DNA of 64,000 bases from Mesorhizobium amorphae CCNWGS0123 (lineage in GTDB: Bacteria > Pseudomonadota > Alphaproteobacteria > Rhizobiales > Rhizobiaceae): contig NZ_CP015318.1 in the NCBI RefSeq assembly GCF_001686985.1, positions 2,292,001 to 2,356,000 of the forward strand. The letters run 5' to 3'. A model generated the notes under the pieces. It did not search any database, was not told where the DNA came from, and worked only from the letters and a program-made list of their open reading frames with translations. The position numbers were made by a program, and so were the translations under genes. Below, one piece after another: positions 36,401 through 45,780 of this stretch. Numbering within the stretch: the stretch's first letter is position 1; each line of letters opens with the position of its first letter.

Positions 36401-37476
36401 CAGACCGCTCCCGTGATGCTGGCGATCTCGACGCGCTCGCCGCTTTCGACCGAGCGGGCGATCGCCACCATGGCGCGGATCGAGGCAAGCCCGTCATCGA
36501 CGTTGGCGCCGCGCATCGGCTTGCCGTCGAGCACCGTCTCGGCGAGGCCCTCGAGCTGGCGCCGGAAGAAATGACCATCGGCGCCGAGCGGCTTGCGCGA
36601 GGTCGCGTCCTTCTCGTGGAAGATGTCGACCTCGCTGGCGCGGAAATACCAGGGATTGAAGGTCTTCGCGATCACCGAGCCGTTCTCGCCATAGAGCTGG
36701 AAACCTTCGTGCCAGTCCATGCGCACGGCGACGGTGAGGTCGAGATGGCCAAGCGCGCCATTGGCGAACTCGGTTTCGACGAACCAGCAATAGGCGCCGA
36801 AGCGCTCGTTGAGGCGCGCGCGCACTGCCACGATCTCGCCGCACAGGAAGCGCGCCGTGTCGACCAGATGCGAGCCATGCGCCAGCATGAAATATTGCCG
36901 CAGATCCGCCTTCGGATTGCCGGCCGGTTTCCTCGCCAGCTTGCTGGTCACCGGCAGCGGCTGCACCGCGTCGGTGTTGGTGTAGCGATGCGTGGAATCG
37001 CAATACCAGGCTTTCAGCGCCAGGATCTCGCCCATCTCGTCGCGGACGAAATCGCGCGCCGCTTCCAGCGCCGGGTCGAAGCGCTTCATATGGCCGACCT
37101 GCAGCATCTTGCCGGAAAGCTTGACGGCATCGGCAAGCTTCTGGCCCTCTTCGACCGAAACGCCGATCGGCTTTTCGCACAGCACGTGCTTGCCGGCTTC
37201 CAACGCCTTGATCGACATCGGCACGTGATAAGCGTCCGAGGTGGCGACGATCACCGCTTCCAGTTGCGGGTCGGCGAGCATGGCGTCGTAGTCGCCATAC
37301 ATCTTCTCGGGCTCATAGGTCGCGCCCATGCGCGCCAGCAGGTCGGGCGCGGCATCGCAAATCGCGTAGAGATCGGCATTGCTCGCCTTCACGCAGGATT
37401 CCAGATGCGCGAACTGCGCGATCGGCCCGCAGCCGAGCACTCCGACACGAAGGCGACGGTCTTGCTTGCGGATCAT
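36400..37476 (-). CDS. Gfo/Idh/MocA-family sugar dehydrogenase
   Basis: 358 aa from MIRKQDRRLRVGVLGCGPIAQ. Rossmann motif GCGPIA, the EKP motif in HVLCEKPIGVS (about residue 96) and a catalytic-region Lys/His set in KRFDPALEAARDF and HGSHLVDTARFL. It is a cytoplasmic NAD(P)-dependent oxidoreductase on a sugar or inositol-like substrate. It lies 4 nt after the upstream isomerase and overlaps the next, so it is the second gene of a tight six-gene unit. The pairing of Gfo/Idh with two TIM-barrel isomerases recalls keto-sugar catabolism. Confidence 0.88.
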   Translation of the reverse strand: MIRKQDRRLRVGVLGCGPIAQFAHLESCVKASNADLYAICDAAPDLLARMGATYEPEKMYGDYDAMLADPQLEAVIVATSDAYHVPMSIKALEAGKHVLCEKPIGVSVEEGQKLADAVKLSGKMLQVGHMKRFDPALEAARDFVRDEMGEILALKAWYCDSTHRYTNTDAVQPLPVTSKLARKPAGNPKADLRQYFMLAHGSHLVDTARFLCGEIVAVRARLNERFGAYCWFVETEFANGALGHLDLTVAVRMDWHEGFQLYGENGSVIAKTFNPWYFRASEVDIFHEKDATSRKPLGADGHFFRRQLEGLAETVLDGKPMRGANVDDGLASIRAMVAIARSVESGERVEIASITGAV

Positions 37477-37480
37477 CGTC

Positions 37481-38302
37481 TCAGGCTCCGTAGCCGCGCA
37501 TGGTCTGGCGATTGGCCTTGACCGCTTTGGCCGGATCGGCGGCAGCGGTTTCGGATTCCTCCTCCAGCACCAGCCAGCCGTTGAAGTTGGGCGCGGCACT
37601 GGCGATCTCGATCACCTTCGCCGTATCGCAGACGCCCTCGCCGAGCATCGCCCAGATGCCCTTGGCATCGACATCCTTCAGGTGCACGTAACGGATGCGG
37701 TCGCCATAGGTGGCGAGCGTGTCGGCTATGTCCTTGTGGCCGCGCAAGATGTGGCCGGTGTCGGGCACCCAGCCGACCAGCGACGGATCGAGCAGGCCGA
37801 AGATGCGGTCGTAGTCGGCACGGTCGAACAGTAGCGTGTTGTGGTGCGAGCTCGGATGCACCGCGACCTGGACGCCGGCCTTGCGCCCGAGCTCGCCGGC
37901 TCTGTTGTAGACCTCGGCAGCAATAGCGAACTTGTCGTCGCGCGGCCCGTCGGACACGACCGTCGCCGAACCCATCGAGACAAGCGCGCCCGGAAAGGCC
38001 GCGGCGAAATCGATCCAGCGCTTGGCGGTCTCGAGATCGGCGCCGATCTTTTCCTTGAGCGTAAAGCCGCTGTTCGAACCGAAGGCGAAAGAGACCAGCG
38101 TCAGTCCAGATGCCTTTAGCGCGGTCTCGAATTCCGCCGGTCTGCCGGCATAGCGGCCGATCATCGTGTCGGTGATCTCGATGCCGGCATAGCCGCCGTC
38201 GGCGATCGCCTTGAGCAGGTCGTCGGGGCCGCCGGTGAACCGGTCTCCGAGCATCTCCCAGGTAAAGGTCTGGCAACCGACTTTGAGGTCTTTCACGATC
38301 AT
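37481..38302 (-). CDS. Sugar phosphate isomerase/epimerase-like TIM-barrel protein (IolE-like)
   Basis: 273 aa from MIVKDLKVGCQTFTWEML, with AAGGA 8 nt upstream. Xylose-isomerase-like TIM barrel: GYAGIEITDTMIGRYA, VAVHPSSHHNTLL, VGWVPDTGHILRGHKD (metal Asp/His), IRYVHLKDVDA and WLVLEEES (terminal Glu). This pattern is close to IolE/inosose-dehydratase-like proteins. Immediately upstream (38307-38360) is an orphan permease C-terminus, so this gene probably once followed an ABC transporter that has been replaced. Confidence 0.83.
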   Translation of the reverse strand: MIVKDLKVGCQTFTWEMLGDRFTGGPDDLLKAIADGGYAGIEITDTMIGRYAGRPAEFETALKASGLTLVSFAFGSNSGFTLKEKIGADLETAKRWIDFAAAFPGALVSMGSATVVSDGPRDDKFAIAAEVYNRAGELGRKAGVQVAVHPSSHHNTLLFDRADYDRIFGLLDPSLVGWVPDTGHILRGHKDIADTLATYGDRIRYVHLKDVDAKGIWAMLGEGVCDTAKVIEIASAAPNFNGWLVLEEESETAAADPAKAVKANRQTMRGYGA

Positions 38303-38306
38303 CCTT

Positions 38307-38360
38307 TCATTCCTTGATTCCACCTTGGGTCAGCCCTTCGATGATGTGGCGCTGGACATC
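38307..38360 (-). pseudogene. Remnant C-terminus of a MalG-type permease
   Basis: Directly after the TAG of the MalG-like gene the same frame reads DVQRHIIEGLTQGGIKE and stops. This is a second copy of the standard C-terminal tail of carbohydrate ABC permeases (compare the complete gene's own end, AQRFFLAGMTAGSVK). It has no start codon or ribosome-binding site. It is best read as the last 17 codons of an older permease gene whose body was replaced by the cassette now ending at 38361. Confidence 0.7.
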
Positions 38361-39203
38361 CTACTTGACCGAGCCTGCGGTCATGCCGGCGAGGAAGAAC
38401 CTCTGGGCAATGAGGTAGATGAGCAAGAGCGGTAGCGAGCCGAGCACGCTCATCGCCATCATCTGGTTCCATTCGAAGGCGTGCTGCCCCATCAACAGCT
38501 GGATGCCGATCGGGACGGTGCGCATGGACGTTGACTTCGTCAGCGTCAGCGCAAAGAGAAATTCGTTCCAGCACAACAGGAAGGTGTAGACCGACGTCGC
38601 CACGATACCAGGCAGTGAAATCGGGACGATCACTCGCCAGAGTGCGGTCCAGCTGGAGCCGCCGTCGACAGCCACCGCTTCATCGAGATCGCGGGGCAAG
38701 GTGTTGAGATATCCCGTCATCAGCAGGATCGCGTAGGGCAGCGTAAACACCAGGTAGGTCAGGATCAGTGCGACGTAGGTGTCGAAGATGCCATACGAGA
38801 CGACAAGTCCGAAGAAGGGGATCAAAAGCGTGATCGGCGGGATCGTCTGCGTGCTGATGATGAGCGTGTTGAGGCTGCCCTTGCCGCGGAAATTGAAACG
38901 GCTGAACCCATAGGCCGCCAGCAAGGCGATCAGCACCGTCAGCACGGTCACCGCTCCGGCCACGAAGTAGCTGTTGAAGAAGAAACGCAGCTTTACCGGG
39001 TCGCCAAGGATGGCCGCATACGCTTCCAGCGTGAAGGCCTTCGGCAGGACGGTTGGCGGCAGGGCAAAGATTTCGGTATTCGACTTGAACGAGCTGCTCA
39101 GCATCCAGTAGATCGGGAAGGCCGCGAAAAACAGCCCTGCGGCAAGCGCGACATGGAGCGCGACGGTGATCAGCCTGTCTTTCGGCGTGTGCCTTTTCCT
39201 CAT
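38361..39203 (-). CDS. Carbohydrate ABC transporter permease (MalG family)
   Basis: 280 aa, six membrane segments, with the EAA loop LPRDLDEAVAVDGGSSWTAL at about residues 170-190 and the C-terminal tail FLAGMTAGSVK. CUT1-family inner-membrane permease. It lies 5 nt after the MalF-like gene. It is the last gene of the DeoR-headed cassette, and its stop is followed in frame by the tail of another permease (38307-38360). Confidence 0.92.
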   Translation of the reverse strand: MRKRHTPKDRLITVALHVALAAGLFFAAFPIYWMLSSSFKSNTEIFALPPTVLPKAFTLEAYAAILGDPVKLRFFFNSYFVAGAVTVLTVLIALLAAYGFSRFNFRGKGSLNTLIISTQTIPPITLLIPFFGLVVSYGIFDTYVALILTYLVFTLPYAILLMTGYLNTLPRDLDEAVAVDGGSSWTALWRVIVPISLPGIVATSVYTFLLCWNEFLFALTLTKSTSMRTVPIGIQLLMGQHAFEWNQMMAMSVLGSLPLLLIYLIAQRFFLAGMTAGSVK

Positions 39204-39208
39204 GGTGA

Positions 39209-40105
39209 CTACCGAGCCTTTTGATAGCGGATGTAGAACAGCGTCAGGCCGAGCGAGATCAGCAGGATGACCACGGCGCTCGCCGACGCCTGCGACAGGT
39301 TGTAGCTCGAGAACGCCAGCTTATAGGTGTAGGTGCTGAGGACCTCGGTCGAGTAGATCGGACCGCCGCCCGTCGTTATCCAGATCAATGGGAAGACCTG
39401 CATGGTCCAGATGAAGTCGAGCAGCGAGATGCTGATGATGATCGGCATCAGCTGCGGGATGGTGATGAAGATCAGCTTCTGGTAGGCCTTCGCGCCGTCG
39501 ATATCGGCGGCCTCGTAGAAATCCTTGGGAATGCCCTGCAAGCCTGCGAGCAGGCTGACCATGAAAAGCGGGTAGCCCGCCCAGATATTGGCGAAAGTGA
39601 CGGCGTGCAGCGCGGTCTCGGGCGAGGAAAACCACTCGACCTTGGAACCGATGACGCCGATCTGCATGAGAACGCTGTTCACGACACCGTTCGGCTCGAG
39701 CAGGAGGCGCCAGATCACCGCGATGATCACCGCGGTGAACAGCCAGGGCAGTATGTAGAGCACGCGCAGGACATTGCGCAGCGTCGGATTGATGCGGTCG
39801 CTGTTCAGCATGAGCGCGAAGACCATGCCGATGGTCATGTGGAAGATGACACTCATGCATGTGAAGTAGAGCGTATGCCACAGCGAAGCCCAGAACACCG
39901 GATCGTTGAAGATCGCCTGGTAGTGCTTCAGTCCGGCAAAGGACGGGTCGCGACGCAGCACCGCGCTGTTCTGGAACGAATAGCCGATCACCGTCACCAT
40001 CGGCAGCAGCATCAGAAGGCCGATGATCACCAGCGAGGGCGACAGATAGAGATAGGGTGCGACCGCTCGTTTCAGTCTGTGGTGGGAGCGCTTCTGCCGG
40101 GTCAT
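39209..40105 (-). CDS. Carbohydrate ABC transporter permease (MalF family)
   Basis: 298 aa from MTRQKRSHHRLKRAVAPYLYL, six membrane segments, EAA loop GIPKDFYEAADIDGAKAYQK at about residues 195-215. It pairs with the MalG-like permease to form the CUT1 channel. It is 133 nt after the binding-protein stop. The short N-terminus without extra domains is typical of rhizobial sugar or polyol importers (UgpA/LacF-like). Confidence 0.92.
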   Translation of the reverse strand: MTRQKRSHHRLKRAVAPYLYLSPSLVIIGLLMLLPMVTVIGYSFQNSAVLRRDPSFAGLKHYQAIFNDPVFWASLWHTLYFTCMSVIFHMTIGMVFALMLNSDRINPTLRNVLRVLYILPWLFTAVIIAVIWRLLLEPNGVVNSVLMQIGVIGSKVEWFSSPETALHAVTFANIWAGYPLFMVSLLAGLQGIPKDFYEAADIDGAKAYQKLIFITIPQLMPIIISISLLDFIWTMQVFPLIWITTGGGPIYSTEVLSTYTYKLAFSSYNLSQASASAVVILLISLGLTLFYIRYQKAR

Positions 40106-40238
40106 GTGCCAACCTTGGGATACGCCTTCAGGAGAAGGCGAGCTTCGCAAACAGGTTCGTCTCGCGTTGCCGGTGCATTGTTGCCGGGAGGCCTGGCCGA
40201 AGCCAGGCTCCCCGGTCGAAGATCGTAAAACAGGTCGA

Positions 40239-41486
40239 TCAGAATTTCGCCATCCAGCCCTTCTGGGCGGCGGCGGCCGCTTGTTCCGGAGACTGCTCGC
40301 CGGCGAGCATCTTCTGGGCTTGCACGTCGAACTGGGTCATCAGGTCTTCAGCCACCGGCAGGCCCGTGAACTCATTGGCGAGGTAACCGGTTTTGAAGAT
40401 TTCGAAAGCCTTGCCGAAAGCCTTGTCCGAGGTCACGAAATCGGGCTTGGCGTTGACGTTGCCCGGGAAGGCGTTGGCCAGCGATACGAGCTTGGCGTTC
40501 ACCTTTTCACTCATCAGGTATTGGACGAGTTTCCAGGCCTCTTCCTGATGCTTCGAGCCCGCGGAGATGCCAATGCCCCAGGAGGCATAGGGAAGGCCGC
40601 GCTTGCCGGTATAGCCGTCCACGACCGGTACCGGGATGAGGTCGAAGTTCAGCTTGGGATTGCGTTCGCGGATGAGGTTCACATGCGCCAGCGAGTCGAT
40701 CATCATCCCGACCCGGTTGTTGACGAATTCCTCGACCTTTTCCTGTTCGGTCTTGGTGGCGATGCCGGGCGAGATGGTGCCCGCGTCATTGAGCGATTTG
40801 ACGAAGGTCAGCATATCCACCACCGGCTTGCCCTCGAGAGCGGGCTTGCCGTCCGCCATCATCGATTGACCCGATGCCCAGACCCACGACATCATGTCGT
40901 TCTGGACACCGGACGGCGTTTGCAGCGACAGCGGCAGCACCCAGCCATACTGGTTCTTGTCGGCATGGGTCATCTTCTTGGCGGCTTCGAGAAACTCGGC
41001 CCGGGTCGACGGAAGCTTGGTGACGCCCGCCTGGGCGGCGAGGTCCAGATTCACGAAGACCGGATAGACGAACGAAGCCACGGGAAACATCACCGCCTTG
41101 CCGTCCACCTTGACGATATCCGCGACCTGGCTCTTGTCGAACCCGCTTGCATCCATCATCGGGTTCATGTCGGCAAGCGCATTCTGTGCGTTCAGATTGT
41201 TCACCCAGGCGCCGTCAAGACCGACGATGTCGCTAAGCGTTCCGGTTGCAGCACCAACCGAGATCTGGTCTCGCGTGGTCGCATAGGGGCCGCTGACCAG
41301 CGTCACCTTGATGCCCGGATTCGCGGCCTCGAATTCGTCCATGATTTTCCGCAAGGAGCCTGCGGGCAGCTCAGGCTCCCACCATTGAGTGAACTCCAGC
41401 GTCGTGTCCGCCATGGCGCTGGTTGCGCCAAGCAACCATGCGGCCGCGGCCATTTTCAGCATCGCGGGTTTTATCCGAAACATCAT
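40239..41486 (-). CDS. Carbohydrate ABC transporter substrate-binding protein (MalE-like, CUT1)
   Basis: 415 aa from MMFRIKPAMLKMAAAAWLLG, Sec signal peptide cleaved near ATSAMA (about residue 25), with AAGGAGGAG upstream. The Bacterial extracellular solute-binding family 1 pattern is visible: LEFTQWWEPELPAGSLRKIM, FEAANPGIKVTLVSGPYAT and PVASFVYPVFVNLDL. Ligand unknown; the cassette's PfkB kinase and aldolase point to a sugar or polyol that is phosphorylated and cleaved. Confidence 0.9.
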   Translation of the reverse strand: MMFRIKPAMLKMAAAAWLLGATSAMADTTLEFTQWWEPELPAGSLRKIMDEFEAANPGIKVTLVSGPYATTRDQISVGAATGTLSDIVGLDGAWVNNLNAQNALADMNPMMDASGFDKSQVADIVKVDGKAVMFPVASFVYPVFVNLDLAAQAGVTKLPSTRAEFLEAAKKMTHADKNQYGWVLPLSLQTPSGVQNDMMSWVWASGQSMMADGKPALEGKPVVDMLTFVKSLNDAGTISPGIATKTEQEKVEEFVNNRVGMMIDSLAHVNLIRERNPKLNFDLIPVPVVDGYTGKRGLPYASWGIGISAGSKHQEEAWKLVQYLMSEKVNAKLVSLANAFPGNVNAKPDFVTSDKAFGKAFEIFKTGYLANEFTGLPVAEDLMTQFDVQAQKMLAGEQSPEQAAAAAQKGWMAKF

Positions 41487-41598
41487 TTTCTCCTCCTTCT
41501 TCAAGATCGGCCGCACAATGCGAACGATCGTCTGCTTTATTCAGAAGTCTTCATTCGCAGGCGCCTCGCTCCTCGCCTGCGGGCCTCGCCGCAATTCT

Positions 41599-42744
<1,146 letters not shown>

Positions 42745-42834
42745 ATTCCTCCCTCCACAAGTCTAAGCCACTGATTTTAATAATTCTCCTCGGCTTATGT
42801 TCACTTGCGAAATGTTTCCTCGGATAGTTCCAGC

Positions 42835-43785
42835 CTATGTTCCAGTATCGGCATGCGCACATTTCAGTTCGACTGCCGACGGCGCGTTCGTCGATGCCAG
42901 GAGTTCCGTGACCTGGTCGTCGGTCGGAAGCGCCTCGCGCCCGCCACGCCCCGTTATCGAAAGGGCCGCCGCCGCGGCCGCGAATGCCACCCGGCCTGCG
43001 GTGTCGGCTCCACGCGTCAACGCATGGGCATAGGCGCCATGAAAGCAGTCACCCGCGCCGGTCGAGTCGACGACGACAACCCGGTGCGGGGGCAGGTGCC
43101 AGAGACCTGTCTCTTCGCGTCCGCGATAGTAGACGCCCTTGCCGCCATCGGTCAGAACCACGGCGGACCGCGACGGCAACCACAATGCTTCGAGCATCTC
43201 GGCGGGCGATCGGCACCCTGTGGCAGTCCGCGCAAAGCCGAGGGGAAGAATGAGATGGTCGCAGAGCGCGATCAGCCGCTCCGTGGCTGCGCCGCTGCTC
43301 CATTCGATATCGCCGAGGATCGCAAGGCCGAGATCGCGAGCCCGAGCCACGACATCCAGCGACCGGATCGCGTAGCTATCGACGATCAGCACGGTCGCGC
43401 GGCTGAGGATATCATCCGGAAAGTCCGGATCGGTGCCCAGCATCGCTTCGTCGTCATACGCGATGAACCGCTCCCCGTCCGAGCCGACGGTGATGCGCGA
43501 GCGCACCGGGCGCGCGTCCGGGTGGCGCGGCGCGAATGCGGTTTCAACGCCGCTTGCAACGAGATCGCACAGCACGGCGTCGTCCGCGGCATTGCCCAGC
43601 CATCCGACGAACCCGGCGCTTCCGCCGAGCCGCGCGACGGCGACCAGCGCCGTCGCGACATTTCCCCCGAAGGCTCGGGCGCTTTGCAGAACCTTCCCTT
43701 TGCCCGCCGACAACGGCTGATCGACATAGACGATGTCGTCTATCGCGATAGCGCCGAAGCCGAGGATTGACGGGACGGTTGGCAT
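42835..43785 (-). CDS. PfkB-family carbohydrate kinase
   Basis: 316 aa. N-terminal PfkB region GFGAIAIDDIVYVDQPLSAG and FGGNVATALVAVARLGG, and the C-terminal catalytic motif VVVDSTGAGDCFHGAYAHAL with the base Asp. Ribokinase-fold enzyme phosphorylating a sugar or deoxysugar in the cytoplasm. It starts 3 nt after the aldolase stop. Kinase followed by class I aldolase suggests phosphorylation then retro-aldol cleavage of the imported substrate. Confidence 0.9.
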   Translation of the reverse strand: MPTVPSILGFGAIAIDDIVYVDQPLSAGKGKVLQSARAFGGNVATALVAVARLGGSAGFVGWLGNAADDAVLCDLVASGVETAFAPRHPDARPVRSRITVGSDGERFIAYDDEAMLGTDPDFPDDILSRATVLIVDSYAIRSLDVVARARDLGLAILGDIEWSSGAATERLIALCDHLILPLGFARTATGCRSPAEMLEALWLPSRSAVVLTDGGKGVYYRGREETGLWHLPPHRVVVVDSTGAGDCFHGAYAHALTRGADTAGRVAFAAAAAALSITGRGGREALPTDDQVTELLASTNAPSAVELKCAHADTGT

Positions 43786-43788
43786 CGT

Positions 43789-44589
43789 TCAGGCACCCGC
43801 CTTCGCCAGGGCGTCTTGCGCCGAAAGGCCGTCATGGATGACGCCGCGAAAGGCAAGTGCCGCCTTCTCCGGATCGCCATGCCCCCAGAGATTGCGGCCC
43901 ACCACGGCACCGCGCGCGCCGGCACGGATGGCGTCCGCCGTCTGCTGAAGCGCGCCGAGCAGCGTATCGGTCTTCGGACCGCCCGCGATCACAACCGGCA
44001 CCGGGCAGGTCCGGACGGTCTCTCGGAACGACTCGAAATCGCCCGTGTAGCCGATCTTGATCACGTCGACGCCGGACTCGTAGCCAATGCGCGCCGCATA
44101 GGCGATCTCGTCGGGGGTGAAGACGATTTTGGCTCCGTCGGTGAAATCGCGAGGGTAGATATGCGCCACCACAGGCATGCCGTAGCGGGCCGCTGCATTT
44201 ACCGAATCGGTCAGCCAGCGTATGTATTTGCCCTCGGTCGCGCCGCGCACCGGAATGGCCACGGCCAACGCATCGGCCCCCGCGCGCACCGCATCCTCGG
44301 GCGTTGCGATCAACTCGCTGATGCGATCGTCCGCAGTGAAGCAGCCCGCCTGAATGACCAGGGAAGCTTTGCCCGCATATTGCGGCCACAGATGGCGCGC
44401 GGTGCCAGGCTGGATGCTGACGTAGTCGGGCTTGCCCATCATGACGCGTGCGAGCGCACCCGGCAGGTCGGCAAGGCCGCCTTTGCGCACGTCGCCATAG
44501 CCGACGAAGTGGTCGACCGCGCCACCAAAAAGGTTCCCCGATGGATGCGAGAAGAGGCGCGCAAGGCGCACTTTGGTTCCTAGGCTCAT
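43789..44589 (-). CDS. DeoC/FbaB-type (DhnA-family) class I aldolase
   Basis: 266 aa from MSLGTKVRLARLFSHPSGN. A TIM barrel of the DhnA/LsrF/FbaB type: VSIQPGTARHLW, SLVIQAGCFTADDR, GMPVVAHIYPRDF, the candidate Schiff-base Lys in GVDVIKIGYTGDFESF (about residue 185), and the phosphate-binding AGGPKTDTLLG and GARGAVVGRNLWGH. It probably cleaves a ketose or deoxyketose phosphate. It is the first gene of the minus-strand cassette operon, divergent from a DeoR regulator across a perfect palindrome at 44666. Confidence 0.86.
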   Translation of the reverse strand: MSLGTKVRLARLFSHPSGNLFGGAVDHFVGYGDVRKGGLADLPGALARVMMGKPDYVSIQPGTARHLWPQYAGKASLVIQAGCFTADDRISELIATPEDAVRAGADALAVAIPVRGATEGKYIRWLTDSVNAAARYGMPVVAHIYPRDFTDGAKIVFTPDEIAYAARIGYESGVDVIKIGYTGDFESFRETVRTCPVPVVIAGGPKTDTLLGALQQTADAIRAGARGAVVGRNLWGHGDPEKAALAFRGVIHDGLSAQDALAKAGA

Positions 44590-44665
44590 GAGTGCAAAAT
44601 TTCCCAATCGTTTGATTTCAAAATCATGGACCCAATGTTTCCGAAAGAAATGAGAAACACAATCT

Positions 44666-44681
44666 TTCGAAAGCTTTCGAA
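44666..44681. promoter_or_regulatory. Perfect 16-bp palindrome, probable DeoR operator
   Basis: TTCGAAAGCTTTCGAA is fully self-complementary and lies in the AT-rich 162-bp interval between the divergent aldolase (starts 44589) and DeoR (starts 44752) genes. TTCG-containing inverted repeats are usual for DeoR-family operators. A further half-like CCGAAAG lies at 44641-44647. It would control both directions. Confidence 0.65.
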
Positions 44682-44751
44682 TTTGCGTATTTTTGGTAAG
44701 GTGAGTTGAGGCCAGAGCGGTTGCTTGGCGCGGGGAGGCAAGGGCAGGGCA

Positions 44752-45513
44752 ATGTTGTCGGAGCAGAGACGCCAATCGATCCTGGGTGAGGTGCAACGCA
44801 GCGGACAGGTTCGCATCAAGGACCTGTCAGACGAGTTTGGCGTATCGGAAGTCACGGTGCGCTCCGACCTCGAGATACTGGACCGCAAGGGACTGCTGAC
44901 CAAGACCCGTGGCGGGGCGGTGACCCGGACCACCGATTCGACTACGGCCGCGTTCGCCCGGCGGATGCAAACGAACCTCGACGCAAAGAAGCGCATCGCC
45001 CGGGCGGCGGTAGAGCTGTTCGAGGACAACCAATCGGTCATTTTCGACGGCGGCTCGACATTGATGCAGGTTGCCATGCAGTTACCGCCGCTCAGCAATG
45101 TCGTGGTCGCGGCCACGGCCATGAATATCGTGCAGCATCTTATGCATCGCCCAGGGCTCGACGTTCATATGATCGGCGGCCGTGTCTATCCCGACACGGT
45201 GAGCACGCTGATCACCGATGCCGATACGGCTCTCGGCGGCTTGGTAGCGCATCAGGTCTTTGTTGGAGCGCATGCGATAGACTCGTCACTGGATGTGGTC
45301 GACGTGAACGAAGACATGGCGCGAACGAAGCGAAACCTCGTTCGCATGGCCCGGCGCGTTGTCCTCCTCGCCGATTCGAGCAAATGGGGCGTCAGCGGGA
45401 CCTCCAAGGCATTTTCGCTGTCGGCCGTCGATGTGGTGATCACCGACGATGGCCTGCCCGGTCCAATACGTAGCCAGCTTGATATGATCGGGGCCAAGGT
45501 GATCTATGCCTGA
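44752..45513 (+). CDS. DeoR-family transcriptional repressor
   Basis: 253 aa from MLSEQRRQSILGEVQRSGQV. DeoR helix-turn-helix at residues 6-57 (VRIKDLSDEFGVSEVTVRSDL, LLTKTRGGAV), then the DeoRC sugar-phosphate sensor domain with IFDGGSTLMQVA, MIGGRVYP, VFVGAHAID and LLADSSKWG. Regulators of this class respond to phosphorylated sugars, consistent with the kinase in the divergent operon. The operator at 44666 is 70 nt upstream. Confidence 0.92.
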   Translation: MLSEQRRQSILGEVQRSGQVRIKDLSDEFGVSEVTVRSDLEILDRKGLLTKTRGGAVTRTTDSTTAAFARRMQTNLDAKKRIARAAVELFEDNQSVIFDGGSTLMQVAMQLPPLSNVVVAATAMNIVQHLMHRPGLDVHMIGGRVYPDTVSTLITDADTALGGLVAHQVFVGAHAIDSSLDVVDVNEDMARTKRNLVRMARRVVLLADSSKWGVSGTSKAFSLSAVDVVITDDGLPGPIRSQLDMIGAKVIYA

Positions 45514-45607
45514 ACCCGTCTCGGTCCCTGACCGCGACGGAAAGATTCAATGCGCGCATGACCCATAGCTTCGTATCGGCGGTCGGCCGTTTTTTCATAT
45601 CGGTCAT
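45514..45607 (-). pseudogene. Vestigial gene start with Shine-Dalgarno but no gene body
   Basis: On the minus strand GGGAGGAG precedes an ATG at 45607 that opens MTDMKKRPTADTKLWVMRAL and then runs antisense into the DeoR gene without resembling a protein. A LacI-type operator/promoter and a leader hairpin lie just upstream, homologous to the leader of the ABC operon at 32.7 kb. It looks like the 5' end of an ABC-transporter operon whose body was replaced. The exact breakpoint cannot be seen; the left end given is the DeoR stop. Confidence 0.5.
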
Positions 45608-45621
45608 TTTCTCCTCCCAGG

Positions 45622-45649
45622 GCTGGCAGCCTCCCGATTTTGCGCCAGC
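45622..45649 (-). promoter_or_regulatory. Leader stem-loop, homolog of the one at 32735
   Basis: GCTGGC (45622-45627) pairs with GCCAGC (45644-45649) directly upstream of the vestigial Shine-Dalgarno. Its presence in both leaders suggests a role in translation or transcript stability of the ancestral operons. Confidence 0.35.
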
Positions 45650-45672
45650 ATTCCCGCATGTTCTATAAAAAT

Positions 45673-45686
45673 TTTACGCGCGTCAA
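45673..45686. promoter_or_regulatory. LacI-type operator TTTACGCGCGTCAA
   Basis: Matches the site at 32779-32792 at 12 of 14 positions and shares its flanks (GCATGTT upstream, AAAAATTT adjacent). On the minus strand it contains TTGACG followed 15 nt later by TAGAAC. It faces the vestigial start at 45607 and may also serve the plus-strand Gfo/Idh gene at 45781. Confidence 0.55.
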
Positions 45687-45780
45687 GATTTAAAATGTTG
45701 TATAGCGGCTTTCGACTATGATCCGTTGCCGGCGCGACGGTTCAGCGAGACCATTTCCGCATTGGGAGGTACGATCGAAA

